Shown here piece by piece: positions 6,840 to 15,362 of a stretch of 64,000 bases of DNA; positions within the stretch are counted from its first letter, which is position 1; each line of letters starts with the position of its first letter. The notes under the pieces were generated by a model. It had not been told where the DNA came from. It did not search any database and saw only the letters and a list, made by a program, of their open reading frames with translations. Location: contig NZ_CP075188.1 of NCBI RefSeq assembly GCF_020510525.1, forward strand, positions 3,844,001 to 3,908,000, in the 5' to 3' direction. This DNA is from Quatrionicoccus australiensis (GTDB taxonomy: Bacteria; Pseudomonadota; Gammaproteobacteria; Burkholderiales; Rhodocyclaceae). The position numbers and the translations under genes were made by a program.

Positions 6840-7753
6840 GGCGTGTCGACGACTTCGCCGCCCAGAGCTTCAACGATTTGCGGCAGGAAACGCGCGAACT
6901 CGCCGGTCATCAGCGCGAAGTCGGCATCGAACTGCTCGTCGGCGCGCTCGGCGCTCTTCTCGGCTTCTTCCTTCAACAGGTCGAGGAAGGCGAGGCGCTT
7001 GATTTCCAGCTTTTCGCCGAGCACGAAGGAGATGCGGTCGTCCCAGGTCAGCGCCAGCTTGGTCGGCAGCTTGCCGCTCGCCAGGTGGGCCTTGATCTCG
7101 CCGGCAATCTCGTCGCCGTCGAGCGGATGCTTGACGTAACGCACCGCCGATTTTTCCTCGCCGGCCGCCTTCAGTTCGCAATCGCGGTCGATGGTGAAAC
7201 CGGCCGGGGCGTCGCCGCCGGCCAGCCAGTCGGCCATCACCGTTTGCGGCGAAAGCTTGGTGTGGAGCATGGTCAGCGGGAATTCGTCGAGGCAGTGGCG
7301 CAGGTGCTCGATGACTTCCTCGGCCTTGGCCGGGCTGGCGGCATCGACGCAGAACCAGCCGTTCTGCGGATCGATCCAGACGAAAGTGGTGCGGCGGCGC
7401 GTGAAGGCGCGCGGCATCAGCTCTTCGGTGACGCGCTCGCGCAGTTCCTTCAACTGCTTGCGGCCCGGCGCGTAACCCTGCTGCGCTTCGATCGCTTCGG
7501 CGCGTTCCTTGACTTCCTCATTGACCACAGAGGACGGCAGCAGGCGCTGCTCGACCGAGAGGGCGATCATCCACTGCCGACCGAGTGAAAAGACCAGCGC
7601 GCCGTCGCGGCGCGGCGACACCCAGCCGCGACTCATCGGCTGGTTGCTCGGGCATTTCACGAAGGGACCGCGCGCCAGCAACTCCTCGAACTTGGCGAGA
7701 TCGATATTCCACGGCGTCGGCAGCCGGTAAACCTGAAGATTCTTGAACCACAT
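6836..7753 (-). CDS. rdgC: Recombination-associated protein RdgC
   Basis: This 305-residue RdgC homologue starts with the family hallmark MWFKNLQVYRLP and contains FVKCPSNQPMSRGWVSPR and a long charged C-terminal region. RdgC forms ring-shaped dimers on duplex DNA and restrains RecA-mediated recombination; it is nucleoid associated. The length matches E. coli RdgC (303). It begins 16 bases after the stop of the small ORF at 7770-8045 and overlaps ychJ by 4 bases, which places it second in a four-gene run. Confidence 0.95.
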   Translation of the reverse strand: MWFKNLQVYRLPTPWNIDLAKFEELLARGPFVKCPSNQPMSRGWVSPRRDGALVFSLGRQWMIALSVEQRLLPSSVVNEEVKERAEAIEAQQGYAPGRKQLKELRERVTEELMPRAFTRRRTTFVWIDPQNGWFCVDAASPAKAEEVIEHLRHCLDEFPLTMLHTKLSPQTVMADWLAGGDAPAGFTIDRDCELKAAGEEKSAVRYVKHPLDGDEIAGEIKAHLASGKLPTKLALTWDDRISFVLGEKLEIKRLAFLDLLKEEAEKSAERADEQFDADFALMTGEFARFLPQIVEALGGEVVDTP

Positions 7754-7769
7754 GACAGTATTGAAGCTT

Positions 7770-8045
7770 TCAAAAAAGTTTGCTGATCGCCTGCTGTTCG
7801 CGCAGGGCGAGTTTTTCTAGGCCTTTGACGACTTCGCCAGAGGCCCCTTGGCGTGCTGCGTGTGCGAGAAAATCGCTCAGCGCCGGCAGCAGCGGCGCCT
7901 CCGACTCCCGCCAGACGGCGTTGAATTCCTGCTTGCTACGGCGGTTGACCGTCAGCCGGCCGCTTTTCATCGGCACCAGGCGGACGTTTTCACCATCATG
8001 ACGAATGACAATGGCGAGATCGGCCTGGGCATTGCGGACCAGCAT
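7770..8045 (-). CDS. Small conserved-looking hypothetical protein upstream of rdgC
   Basis: This ORF of 91 residues starts at MLVRNAQADLAIVIRHDGENV. The frame is open much farther upstream, but that part runs antisense to the gene at 8130-8486 and lacks protein-like composition, so ATG 8045 was chosen. The protein has no signal peptide or membrane segment. The first 30 residues look like a short beta hairpin and the rest (SEAPLLPALSDFLAHAAR) is helical. I do not recognise the family. The 16-base gap to rdgC suggests cotranscription. Confidence 0.6.
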   Translation of the reverse strand: MLVRNAQADLAIVIRHDGENVRLVPMKSGRLTVNRRSKQEFNAVWRESEAPLLPALSDFLAHAARQGASGEVVKGLEKLALREQQAISKLF

Positions 8046-8129
8046 GGCAGTCTCCGGAAAGGGATCGGGGCGGAAGTTTAGCAGCCCCGACGCATTGCCG
8101 CACGACGCGTGGCGGAATACACTGCCGCC

Positions 8130-8486
8130 ATGCGTCCAAGCCTGCGCCTCCTGCTGTTGCTGATTCTCTCGATTGCCCTGCGCGGCTTTTCGGGGATGGC
8201 GTTCGCGGTGCCGCAGATGCCGCACGCAGCACCCGGCGCAGCTGCCATGACCATGAGCATGGCCGACTGCCCGGAACACCAGAGCGCGCCAGCAACGCCG
8301 CTCGCTGCGCATCATCAGCCGGGCGACAAAGCCTGCCAGATCAGTTGCGACCTGGCCGCCGCACCGGCCCTGCTGAGCAGCCTGAGCGTTCCGGCCGGTC
8401 CGCTGCCGGCCACCTTGTACCCGACCCGACCGATCCTGACGGTCAGTGAAGCACCACCGCCGGATCACCCGCCCCCGATCTGCTGA
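8130..8486 (+). CDS. Small exported Cys/His/Met-rich protein
   Basis: This ORF of 118 residues starts at ATG 8130 (a GTG at 8109 is an alternative). Residues 3-22 (PSLRLLLLLILSIALRGFSG) form a signal peptide or anchor. The mature part is rich in potential metal ligands: MPHAAPG, MTMSMADCPEHQ, HHQPGDKACQISC. It resembles the small DUF2946-type exported proteins often beside copper genes, but I cannot confirm the family. It ends with PPPDHPPPIC. The next gene, 72 bases downstream on the same strand, also ends in a Met/His tail, so a shared metal-related role is plausible. Confidence 0.6.
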   Translation: MRPSLRLLLLLILSIALRGFSGMAFAVPQMPHAAPGAAAMTMSMADCPEHQSAPATPLAAHHQPGDKACQISCDLAAAPALLSSLSVPAGPLPATLYPTRPILTVSEAPPPDHPPPIC

Positions 8487-8558
8487 TTCTCCCCCTGCCT
8501 GTTCATTACCGCCCGACAGCCGTCGGCGCGGCATTCACTATTGCATTGGAGAATCATC

Positions 8559-9068
8559 ATGCCCATGACGCATTACATGGAACTGCTCGCGGTCAACCAG
8601 CCGTGGAACCTCATTTTGTTCATGGCGATACCGGTCATCCTCGCCGAGACCGTCGCCATTACCGAGTTGTTCATCCTTTTTTCCCGCCAGTTCCACGGTC
8701 CGGTCCGCCTGATCAACCGCACGGCAAGCATCATCGGTGGCGTTTATTTCATCGGGGTATTCGTGCACCTGCTGCAGAACGCAGTCATTCCGCTGACGCA
8801 AAGCGGCGAGTGGCGCGGCCCGGCCGATGTCATTGCGGTCGGCGCCTATCTGCTCGGCGTCGTTCCCCTTGTCGGCCTGGCCCTGCTCGACCTCGGCATC
8901 ACAGGCCGCGGCCTGAGTGACGAGCAAAAACTGAAGCAGCACGCTTTCTGGGTTGCGGTATTCCTGGTCGTCGCACACGTTGCGATGATCTTCGGCATGC
9001 TCGACCCGAGCCTGCTGCAAGCGGGTGCTGCCGCCATGCCTGAGCATGGCGGCATGCACGGGCATTAA
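8559..9068 (+). CDS. Polytopic membrane protein with Met/His-rich tail (DUF6803-like)
   Basis: This 169-residue membrane protein has about four hydrophobic segments: [55 protein letters not shown] and [19 protein letters not shown]. The C-terminus [10 protein letters not shown] could bind copper or another soft metal. ATG 8559 was chosen because a GGAG lies 7 bases before it; TTG 8541 is an alternative. It resembles the uncharacterised DUF6803 group, from memory and not tested. It ends tail to tail with trmB, overlapping by 4 bases. Confidence 0.65.
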   Translation: MPMTHYMELLAVNQPWNLILFMAIPVILAETVAITELFILFSRQFHGPVRLINRTASIIGGVYFIGVFVHLLQNAVIPLTQSGEWRGPADVIAVGAYLLGVVPLVGLALLDLGITGRGLSDEQKLKQHAFWVAVFLVVAHVAMIFGMLDPSLLQAGAAAMPEHGGMHGH

Positions 9069-9859
9069 CGTTTCTTGAAAATCACGTCCCAGACCCCGTG
9101 TCCGAGACGCAGACCACGGTTTTCAAACTTGGTCAGCGGCCGGTACTCGGGGCGCGGGGCAAAGCCGGCCAGGCCTTCGGCCCGGTCGGCCTCGATCGCG
9201 GCCGCCAGCGCAGCGGTCGACGGAGCGGAAACGCTGTTTTCCAGGCTGGCTTCGCGGCCGAGCACATCGAGCATCTGCAGCGCGTAATTTTCCCAGTCGG
9301 TGGCGCAATGGAAGTAGCCGCCCGGCTTCAGGCGCGAGGCGAGCAGCGCGACAAACGGCGACTGGATCAGGCGGCGCTTGTTGTGGCGCGTCTTGTGCCA
9401 GGGATCGGGGAAGAAGACATGGACGCCGTCGAGCGAACCTTCCGGCAGCATGTCGCGCACCACTTCCACGGCATCGTGCTGGCAGATGCGCAGGTTGCTC
9501 AGTTCGCGCTCGGCGATCTGCTTGCACAAGGCGCCAACACCCGGCACATGCACTTCGACGCCGAGATAATCGTTGTCGCGGTTGGCATCAGCGATTTTGG
9601 CCGTGGTTTCACCCATGCCGGTGCCGATTTCGAGGATTTTCGGGTTGTTGCGACCGTACACCGCATTGAGGTCGATTTGCTGCGGCGTATAGACGATGCC
9701 GATCTTCGGCATCATGTCGGCGTAGTAGTTTTCCTGCGCCGACGACATGCGGCCGGCACGGCGCACGTAGCTCTTGATGTGCCCGTGGCCCTCACGGCCT
9801 TCGCTATAGGTACCGTCGCCTTCGGTGGCGCTCGGTTGAATCAGGGGGGTATCGCTCAT
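9065..9859 (-). CDS. trmB: tRNA (guanine-N7-)-methyltransferase TrmB
   Basis: This 264-residue SAM-dependent enzyme makes m7G46 in tRNA. It has the motif I EIGTGMGE (about 76-83), [11 protein letters not shown] (about 98-108) and the family signature [16 protein letters not shown] (about 149-164), with a C-terminal [16 protein letters not shown]. The first 35 residues (Ser/Gly-rich, [20 protein letters not shown]) match the proteobacterial extension. Its start overlaps the thiG stop by 4 bases, so it is probably translated from a thiS-thiG-trmB message. Confidence 0.95.
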   Translation of the reverse strand: MSDTPLIQPSATEGDGTYSEGREGHGHIKSYVRRAGRMSSAQENYYADMMPKIGIVYTPQQIDLNAVYGRNNPKILEIGTGMGETTAKIADANRDNDYLGVEVHVPGVGALCKQIAERELSNLRICQHDAVEVVRDMLPEGSLDGVHVFFPDPWHKTRHNKRRLIQSPFVALLASRLKPGGYFHCATDWENYALQMLDVLGREASLENSVSAPSTAALAAAIEADRAEGLAGFAPRPEYRPLTKFENRGLRLGHGVWDVIFKKR

Positions 9860-10638
9860 GAGCCGATCAGTCCGGTGGTCGGCGACGAGGGGTCGGCCGA
9901 GTAGTATTTGCGGGCCATGCGACCGGCCAGGAAAGCCTCGCGCCCGGCCTCGATGCCCTTTTTCATGGCGCTGGCCATGAGGACCGGGTTTTTGGCGTGC
10001 GCGATGGCAGTGTTCATCAGGACGCCGTCACAACCGAGTTCCATGGCGATGGTGGCGTCCGAGGCGGTGCCGACGCCGGCATCGACGATGATCGGCACCT
10101 TGGCGTTATCGATGATCAGGCGCAGGTTCCACGGATTGACGATGCCCATGCCGGAGCCGATCAGCGAGGCGAGCGGCATCACCGCGACGCAGCCGATGTC
10201 TTCGAGCATCTTGCACTGAATGGGATCGTCGGCGCAGTAGACCATGACCTCAAAACCGTCCTTGACCAGCGTTGCGGCGGCCTTGAGGGTTTCCGGCATG
10301 TTCGGAAAGAGGTTGGTCGGGTCGCCGAGGACTTCGAGCTTGCACAGCGGATGCCCGTCGAGCAGCTCGCGCGCCAGACGCAGCGTGCGCACCGCATCGT
10401 CGGCCGTGTAGCAGCCGGCGGTGTTGGGCAGGATGGTGAATTGCGACGGCGGCACGGCATCGAGCAGATTCGGCTGGCCGGCGTCCTGGCCGATATTGAC
10501 GCGGCGCACCGCGACGGTGACGATCTCGGCGCCGGAAGCATCGAGCGCGGCGCGGGTTTCGGCAAAATCCTTGTACTTGCCGGTGCCGACCAGCAAGCGG
10601 GAACGGTAGGTCTTACCGGCAATAGTCAGTTGGTGCAT
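9856..10638 (-). CDS. thiG: Thiazole synthase ThiG
   Basis: This 260-residue TIM-barrel enzyme forms the thiazole phosphate of thiamine from deoxyxylulose phosphate, dehydroglycine and ThiS thiocarboxylate. Family blocks include [13 protein letters not shown] (about 13-25), [48 protein letters not shown] and [34 protein letters not shown]. The Schiff-base lysine lies in the KLEVLGD segment. The partner thiS is 103 bases upstream, separated by a hairpin-forming spacer. No TPP riboswitch is seen. Confidence 0.96.
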   Translation of the reverse strand: MHQLTIAGKTYRSRLLVGTGKYKDFAETRAALDASGAEIVTVAVRRVNIGQDAGQPNLLDAVPPSQFTILPNTAGCYTADDAVRTLRLARELLDGHPLCKLEVLGDPTNLFPNMPETLKAAATLVKDGFEVMVYCADDPIQCKMLEDIGCVAVMPLASLIGSGMGIVNPWNLRLIIDNAKVPIIVDAGVGTASDATIAMELGCDGVLMNTAIAHAKNPVLMASAMKKGIEAGREAFLAGRMARKYYSADPSSPTTGLIGS

Positions 10639-10657
10639 TTTTTAGAATCCAGTTATT

Positions 10658-10730
10658 AGCGGTTAGCTGCTAGTGATTGGTCAAGCGGTTGGTCTGCGGC
10701 GCGATTACTCGATCCTAACAGCTCACCGCT
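10658..10730. repeat. Imperfect inverted repeat between thiS and thiG
   Basis: Arms AGCGGTTAGCTGCTAG (10658-10673) and CTAACAGCTCACCGCT (10715-10730) are complementary at 14 of 16 positions and are 41 bases apart. In the thiS-thiG message they could fold into a long hairpin. No T run follows and none of the thi-box sequence is present, so it is neither a standard terminator nor a TPP riboswitch. Confidence 0.6.
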
Positions 10731-10741
10731 CGGTCCTCGCC

Positions 10742-10945
10742 TCAGCCGCCACCGACGGCGACGACGATTTCGAGCTGGTCGCCGGCCACCAGGGCGGTTG
10801 TCGCATGCTGGCTTTTCGGGACGATTTCGCCGTTGCGTTCGATGGCGATGCGCTTGCCGGTATAGCCGAGTGCCTCAATGAGGCCGGAAACGGTCAGCGG
10901 GGCGGGGAACTGGCGGTTTTCGCCATTGATCTTGAGTTCGAACAT
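10742..10945 (-). CDS. thiS: Sulfur carrier protein ThiS
   Basis: This 67-residue ubiquitin-like protein ends in VAVGGG. The terminal Gly-Gly is the site of adenylation and thiocarboxylation, which delivers sulfur to ThiG. The N-terminus MFELKINGENRQF and the segment GKRIAIERNGEIVPKSQH are typical. It starts 4 bases after the stop of the SDR gene upstream, so it may be carried on that transcript. Confidence 0.93.
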   Translation of the reverse strand: MFELKINGENRQFPAPLTVSGLIEALGYTGKRIAIERNGEIVPKSQHATTALVAGDQLEIVVAVGGG

Positions 10946-10949
10946 CGGG

Positions 10950-11720
10950 CTATTTTAACAAGCCGCGCGGCTTTCTCGGCGCGCTTGTGAACAGTCGGTC
11001 GTACAGCCAGTTGGGCAACAGGCGCAGCACTTTGGCGACCACGCCCATCTGCCATGGAATGACAGCGTAAGTGGTACCACTTGCGATGGCCGCCGCGAAA
11101 CGCTCGGCCGCCTGTGCCGCCGGCAGCAAAAAGGGCATTTTGTAGGGGTTGACCGCTGTCATCGGCGTCGCGATGTAGCCGGGCGCAATGGTCACCACCT
11201 TGATGCCGTAGGGCCGCATTTCGAGACGCAGGCTTTCGAGATAGGCGATCGCCGCCGCCTTCGACGCCGAATAGGCCTCCGCCCCCGGCAGGCCGCGAAT
11301 GCCGGCGACCGAGGCAATGCCGACCAGGCGCGCTGCGCTTCCCGCTGCCTTGAGGGCCGGGATGAAGGGCGCGAAGGTCGCCGCCATGCCGAAAACGTTG
11401 ATGTCCATGACCCGCTTGAACACCGCGAGATCTTCCTCGCATTCAGTCAGCGTGCCGGCCGAAACACCGGCGCTAGCGATCACGATGTCCGGCGCGCCGA
11501 AACGCGCCACAAAATCGGCGGCTGCTGCATGCAGGGCGGGCGCATCGGCCACATCAAGCGGATAGCAGGCATGCCGGCCGCCAAGACGGGCATTGAGCGC
11601 CGCCAGGCTATCGCCGCGCCGGGCCGCGAGACCGAGCGTGGCACCTTGTGCGGCGTAGTAAACGGCAAGCGCCTCGCCGATACCCGACGAGGCGCCCGTA
11701 ATGAAAATCTTCAAGGACAA
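10950..11720 (-). CDS. Short-chain dehydrogenase/reductase
   Basis: This 256-residue classical SDR has a NAD(P)-binding motif TGASSGIGEALA (residues 8-19), DVAD (about 56), a variant of the NNAG motif (IASAGVS), a catalytic Ser in GIASVAG (about 138) and YSASKAA (about 154-160) giving Tyr and Lys. LAARRG after strand 2 suggests NADP preference. The C-terminal LPNWLYDRLFT looks like a membrane-associating helix. The substrate is unknown. The start codon directly follows the dsbA stop, so they are probably cotranscribed. Confidence 0.88.
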   Translation of the reverse strand: MSLKIFITGASSGIGEALAVYYAAQGATLGLAARRGDSLAALNARLGGRHACYPLDVADAPALHAAAADFVARFGAPDIVIASAGVSAGTLTECEEDLAVFKRVMDINVFGMAATFAPFIPALKAAGSAARLVGIASVAGIRGLPGAEAYSASKAAAIAYLESLRLEMRPYGIKVVTIAPGYIATPMTAVNPYKMPFLLPAAQAAERFAAAIASGTTYAVIPWQMGVVAKVLRLLPNWLYDRLFTSAPRKPRGLLK

Positions 11721-12365
11721 TTATTTCTTGCCGGATTTCTCGCCACGCGCCTTGACGACCAGTTTCTCGGCAATGGCGAGGGCTTCGCCGAAATCACGCC
11801 CGCCCACCTGGTACTTGCCTTCGACAACCAGCGTCGGGACGCCACTGATCTTGTACGACTGGGTCATCTGCTCGGCCCGCTTGACCTTGCTCATGACGCC
11901 AAAGGAGGCGTAAGCATCGCTGAATTTCTTCTGGTCCACGCCCTTCTTGACTACCCACTCGAGCATTACCTTGTCGTCGAACAGGCTGACGCGTTCCTGG
12001 TGGATGGCCCTGAAGATGTCGGCTTCGAGACGCACCTGGTCACCGGTGATTTCCAGCGCGTAATAGAGCTTGGCAATATTGGCCCAGGCAGCACGCCCGA
12101 AGGTGACCGGCACTTTCTTGACGACAACGTCGCCAGCCTGCCTGGCAACCCAGGCCGCCAGCAGCGGATTGAAATCGGCACAGTGCGGGCAGCCGTAGCT
12201 GAAGAACTCGAGCACTTCGATCTTCGCTGCATTTTCCGTCGGCTGGGCCGGGACGATGGGCGTGTAATCACTACCGGCGCTCTGCGCAAAGGCAGAGCCG
12301 GTAACGGTCAACGCCGTTCCAAAGGCAAAAATGGCGGCAACGAAACTGCGGCGGGCAAGACTCAT
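11721..12365 (-). CDS. dsbA: Periplasmic thiol:disulfide interchange protein DsbA
   Basis: This 214-residue exported oxidoreductase introduces disulfides in the periplasm. The signal peptide (RRSFVAAIFAFGTALTVTGS) ends near AFA at 25-27. The thioredoxin fold has the active site CPHC in FFSYGCPHCADF (about 55-66) and the cis-proline in SGVPTLVVEG (about 174-183), with a helical insertion between. The tail is Lys-rich. The SPOR-domain gene upstream is 3 bases away. Confidence 0.94.
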   Translation of the reverse strand: MSLARRSFVAAIFAFGTALTVTGSAFAQSAGSDYTPIVPAQPTENAAKIEVLEFFSYGCPHCADFNPLLAAWVARQAGDVVVKKVPVTFGRAAWANIAKLYYALEITGDQVRLEADIFRAIHQERVSLFDDKVMLEWVVKKGVDQKKFSDAYASFGVMSKVKRAEQMTQSYKISGVPTLVVEGKYQVGGRDFGEALAIAEKLVVKARGEKSGKK

Positions 12366-12368
12366 GCG

Positions 12369-13004
12369 TTACTCCTTGTTTTTGGCAAGCTGGGCGTCGA
12401 TGCCTGCTTTGGCAAGATCGGCGCGCGTTTTGTTCAATTCATCGATCTTCGTATAGGGGCCGACCCGGACGCGATACAGGGTCTTGTCCTGGATCATCAC
12501 CTGCTGGATGACAGCCTCCACCCCCATGAACGCGAGCTTCGCCTTCTGGTTGTCAGCATCCTGTGCCGTGCTGAAGGAACCCGCCTGCAGGAAGAGCGGC
12601 GTCTTGCTCTCCTTGGACTCTTCCTTTTTCGCTTCGTCCTTCTTCGGCTCTTCCTTCTTGGCCTCTTCCTTCTTCGCATCCGGTTTGGCGGCCTTGTCCG
12701 GCACGGCGTCGGCCTTGCCGGGCAGGATGTCGTAGAACTGGAAGCGCTTTTCCGGAATCGGGTCGCCCGGCTTGCCGGGCAGGGCCATCGGCTCGACCGG
12801 CTTGCCGGCAGCGGCAACCGGTTCCGGCCTGGTCGGTGCCGCCCCCTTGTTGGCAAAGGGCAGCGGCGACTTGTTCATGTACCAGACCACCCCGGCCGCA
12901 ACAGCCACCCCGAGCACCAGGCCGATGAACATGCCGACCAGCGTACCGCCGCCGGATTTTTTCTTGGCCGGCTGGTTGCGGCGGGATTTCATATCACGGC
13001 TCAT
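12369..13004 (-). CDS. SPOR-domain membrane protein
   Basis: This 211-residue bitopic protein has a basic cytoplasmic N-terminus (MKSRRNQPAKKKSG), one membrane helix (VGMFIGLVLGVAVAAGVVWYM, about 23-43), a Pro/Ala-rich linker, and a Lys/Glu-rich run (about 115-150, repeated KKEE/KKDEAKKEE units). The C-terminal SPOR domain (LFLQAGSFSTAQDADN to YRVRVGPYTKIDE) binds denuded septal peptidoglycan in characterised proteins. It resembles FtsN or DedD in layout, but I cannot choose between them. It follows argS by 8 bases, a common betaproteobacterial neighbourhood. Confidence 0.88.
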   Translation of the reverse strand: MSRDMKSRRNQPAKKKSGGGTLVGMFIGLVLGVAVAAGVVWYMNKSPLPFANKGAAPTRPEPVAAAGKPVEPMALPGKPGDPIPEKRFQFYDILPGKADAVPDKAAKPDAKKEEAKKEEPKKDEAKKEESKESKTPLFLQAGSFSTAQDADNQKAKLAFMGVEAVIQQVMIQDKTLYRVRVGPYTKIDELNKTRADLAKAGIDAQLAKNKE

Positions 13005-13012
13005 GTTTTTCC

Positions 13013-14788
13013 TTACATCGATTCCGGGCAGCTCACACCCAGAATGGCCAGACCGTTGCGAATCACCTGGCGGACAGCCGTCGCCAGTGCGACGCGGGCA
13101 TCGCGCAGGGCGGCATCATCGACCAGCATGCGTTCGGCGTTGTACCAGCCATGGAATTCACCGGCCAGATCCTTCAGGTAGAAGGCGATCAGGTGCGGCG
13201 CCAGGTCGCGGGCGGCATTGGCGATGACATCCTTGAACTCGACCAGCTTGTTGGCAATCGCCAGTTCGCGCGGATTGACCAGCAGCGCCAGGTTGGCTTC
13301 GGCCAGCGTGGCCGGGTCACCGGCATGGCTATCGAGCCACTGGCTGATCACCGAGCAGACGCGGGCGTGGGCGTACTGGATGTAATAGACCGGGTTTTCG
13401 TTGGTCTGGCTCTTCGCCAGGTCGAGGTCGAAATCGAGATGCTGGTCGGACTTGCGCAGCGCGTAGAAGAAACGGCAGGCATCGTTGCCGACTTCGTTGC
13501 GCAGTTCGCGCAGCGTCACGAACTCACCCGAACGCGTCGACATCGACGCCTTCTGGCCGTTGCGGTAGAGCACCGCGAACTGGACCAGGGCAACCTGCAG
13601 CTTGTCGGAATCGAGATCGAGCGCCTTGATTGCACCGGTCACGCGCGGAATGTAGCCGTGGTGGTCGGCGCCCCAGATATTGATGACCTTGTCGAAACCG
13701 CGCTCGAACTTGTTCAGGTGATAGGCGATGTCGGAAGCGAAGTAGGTGTAGAGACCGTTCTCGCGCTGCACGACACGGTCCTTCTCGTCGCCGAAGGTGG
13801 TCGAACGGAACCAGCGGGCACCGTTCTGCACGTAGAGATGGCCCTTCTGTTCGAGCAGGTCGACGCAACGTGCGACCAGGCCGGTGTCGTACAAGGCCTT
13901 TTCGGAATACCAGACTTCGAATTCGACGCCGAATTCCTTGAGGTCGTCGCGACAACCGGCAAGCTGTTCGTTGAGCGCGTGCTGATGCACGTAATCCCAG
14001 TCCGGGCCGAGCAGTTCCTTGGCGTTGGCGATCAGGGCGTCGAGCTGCGTTTCGCGCTGCTTCTTGGCTTCATCATCGGCACGGCCGGCTTCCGGCTGGC
14101 CCGGCGTACCGGCAACAACGGCTTCGGCGCTGCGCACGAACTTGTCGCCGTGGGCATGCGTCAGTTGCTCGGCCATGCCGCGCACGTAGTCGCCCTGATA
14201 ACCGTTGGGCGGGAACTGGACGGAAACGCCGTGCTGTTCGAGATAACGCAGCCAGGTCGACAGGCCGAGAATATCCATCTGGCGGCCGGCGTCATTGACG
14301 TAATACTCGCGCGTCACATCCCAGCCGGCGAAGGTCAGCAGGCTGGACAGCGAAGCACCGTAGGCCGCACCGCGGCCATGGCCGACGTGCAGCGGACCGG
14401 TCGGATTGGCGGAGACGAACTCGACCTGCACCTTTTGCCAGCCGCCCTGGGTCGAGCGGCCGTAATTCTCGCCCTCGATCAGGACCTGCTTGACCGCGCT
14501 GGTCTTGGCACCGGCGTCGAGCGTGAAATTGATGAAACCGGCCCCGGCCACTTCGGCCTTGGTCACCAGCGCCGAGACCGGCAGCTCATTGACCAGTTGC
14601 TGCGCAATTTCGCGCGGATTTTTCTTCAGCGCCTTGGCCAGCTGCATCGCCAGATTGGTCGCGAAGTCGCCGTGCGTCGGGTCGCGCGGGCGTTCAAGTT
14701 GAATGGGAGTATCGGTTGCGCTCGGGGCAACGCTGTCCAGCGCCTGTTGCAACAGGGCGGTCAGCCGGGATTTGACGTCGTGGGCCAT
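13013..14788 (-). CDS. argS: Arginyl-tRNA synthetase
   Basis: This 591-residue class I synthetase has an N-terminal Add-1 domain (about 1-105), SANPTGPLHVGHGRGA (HIGH motif, about 124-139), an insertion with an E/A/K-rich loop (about 215-240), and MSTRSGEF, which replaces KMSK as is usual in ArgS (about 410). The C-terminal DALR anticodon-binding domain has YYIQYAHARVCS and ends with VRQVIRNGLAILGVSCPESM. The length agrees with the family. It heads a run argS, SPOR gene, dsbA, SDR gene, all closely spaced. Confidence 0.97.
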   Translation of the reverse strand: MAHDVKSRLTALLQQALDSVAPSATDTPIQLERPRDPTHGDFATNLAMQLAKALKKNPREIAQQLVNELPVSALVTKAEVAGAGFINFTLDAGAKTSAVKQVLIEGENYGRSTQGGWQKVQVEFVSANPTGPLHVGHGRGAAYGASLSSLLTFAGWDVTREYYVNDAGRQMDILGLSTWLRYLEQHGVSVQFPPNGYQGDYVRGMAEQLTHAHGDKFVRSAEAVVAGTPGQPEAGRADDEAKKQRETQLDALIANAKELLGPDWDYVHQHALNEQLAGCRDDLKEFGVEFEVWYSEKALYDTGLVARCVDLLEQKGHLYVQNGARWFRSTTFGDEKDRVVQRENGLYTYFASDIAYHLNKFERGFDKVINIWGADHHGYIPRVTGAIKALDLDSDKLQVALVQFAVLYRNGQKASMSTRSGEFVTLRELRNEVGNDACRFFYALRKSDQHLDFDLDLAKSQTNENPVYYIQYAHARVCSVISQWLDSHAGDPATLAEANLALLVNPRELAIANKLVEFKDVIANAARDLAPHLIAFYLKDLAGEFHGWYNAERMLVDDAALRDARVALATAVRQVIRNGLAILGVSCPESM

Positions 14789-14835
14789 TGATTTGCAGCT
14801 AAAAATCCAAAACGGCGATTATACGCTGCCCGCGG

Positions 14836-15345
14836 CTAGATATTGGCCTGGCTGATGATCTGCGACCAGCTCGCCAGCTTCTTGTCATAAGCGAGCGCAG
14901 CGTGCGCCGGGCTGGTCGACGGCAGACGCTGCAGAACAAGGCCAGCCGCGTCGAGCGTCGGCAGGACCAGACGGCGAAAAGCGGTCTCGGCCGCGGCACC
15001 GTTGAAGAAAACATGGCTTATCCGGCGGTTGACCGCAAAAAAAGCGGCAAAATCATTGGCCTGCACGCTCGCCGCGACAATATCCGCATCCAGACTGCCC
15101 GGCCGTTCGCAGGCAGCCATCACATCCCACAAGGCGACGCCGGCCGCCTGCAGTTTTTCCAGGCGCTGCGCGTAAGGCAAGTCGGGGCCGGCAGCAAACA
15201 GATCGCCCATGATGCGCCAGAAGGCGTTGCGCCCATGCGCGTAGTACTGATTGGCCAGTAGCGAAGCCCGCCCCGGCATGCTGCCGAGAATCAGCAGGCG
15301 GGCATCGGCCGCGACCACCGGGGGAAAGCACTGCGCCAGGGACAT
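14836..15345 (-). CDS. Family 6-type uracil/hypoxanthine DNA glycosylase
   Basis: This 169-residue member of the uracil-DNA glycosylase superfamily has motif LLILGSMPGRASL (about 16-28), the HDG-like QYYAHGRNAFWRIMGDLF (about 33-50), VALWDVMAACERPGSLDADI, and the C-terminal LPSTSPAHA (about 142-150). The combination of GSMPG and PSTSPA fits the DNA-deoxyinosine glycosylase group. It would remove hypoxanthine from DNA as the first step of base-excision repair. The role is inferred from motifs. It stands between argS and the diguanylate cyclase on the same strand. Confidence 0.8.
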   Translation of the reverse strand: MSLAQCFPPVVAADARLLILGSMPGRASLLANQYYAHGRNAFWRIMGDLFAAGPDLPYAQRLEKLQAAGVALWDVMAACERPGSLDADIVAASVQANDFAAFFAVNRRISHVFFNGAAAETAFRRLVLPTLDAAGLVLQRLPSTSPAHAALAYDKKLASWSQIISQANI

Positions 15346-15362
15346 GCCGGTTTGCGGACGAC

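Noticed and set aside
10639..10741. TPP riboswitch in front of thiG
   Set aside because: No thi-box elements such as CTGAGA or the GAACCTGAT block are present; only a hairpin is seen.
13151..14791. Plus-strand ORF of 546 codons
   Set aside because: It mirrors argS, whose class I synthetase motifs are complete.
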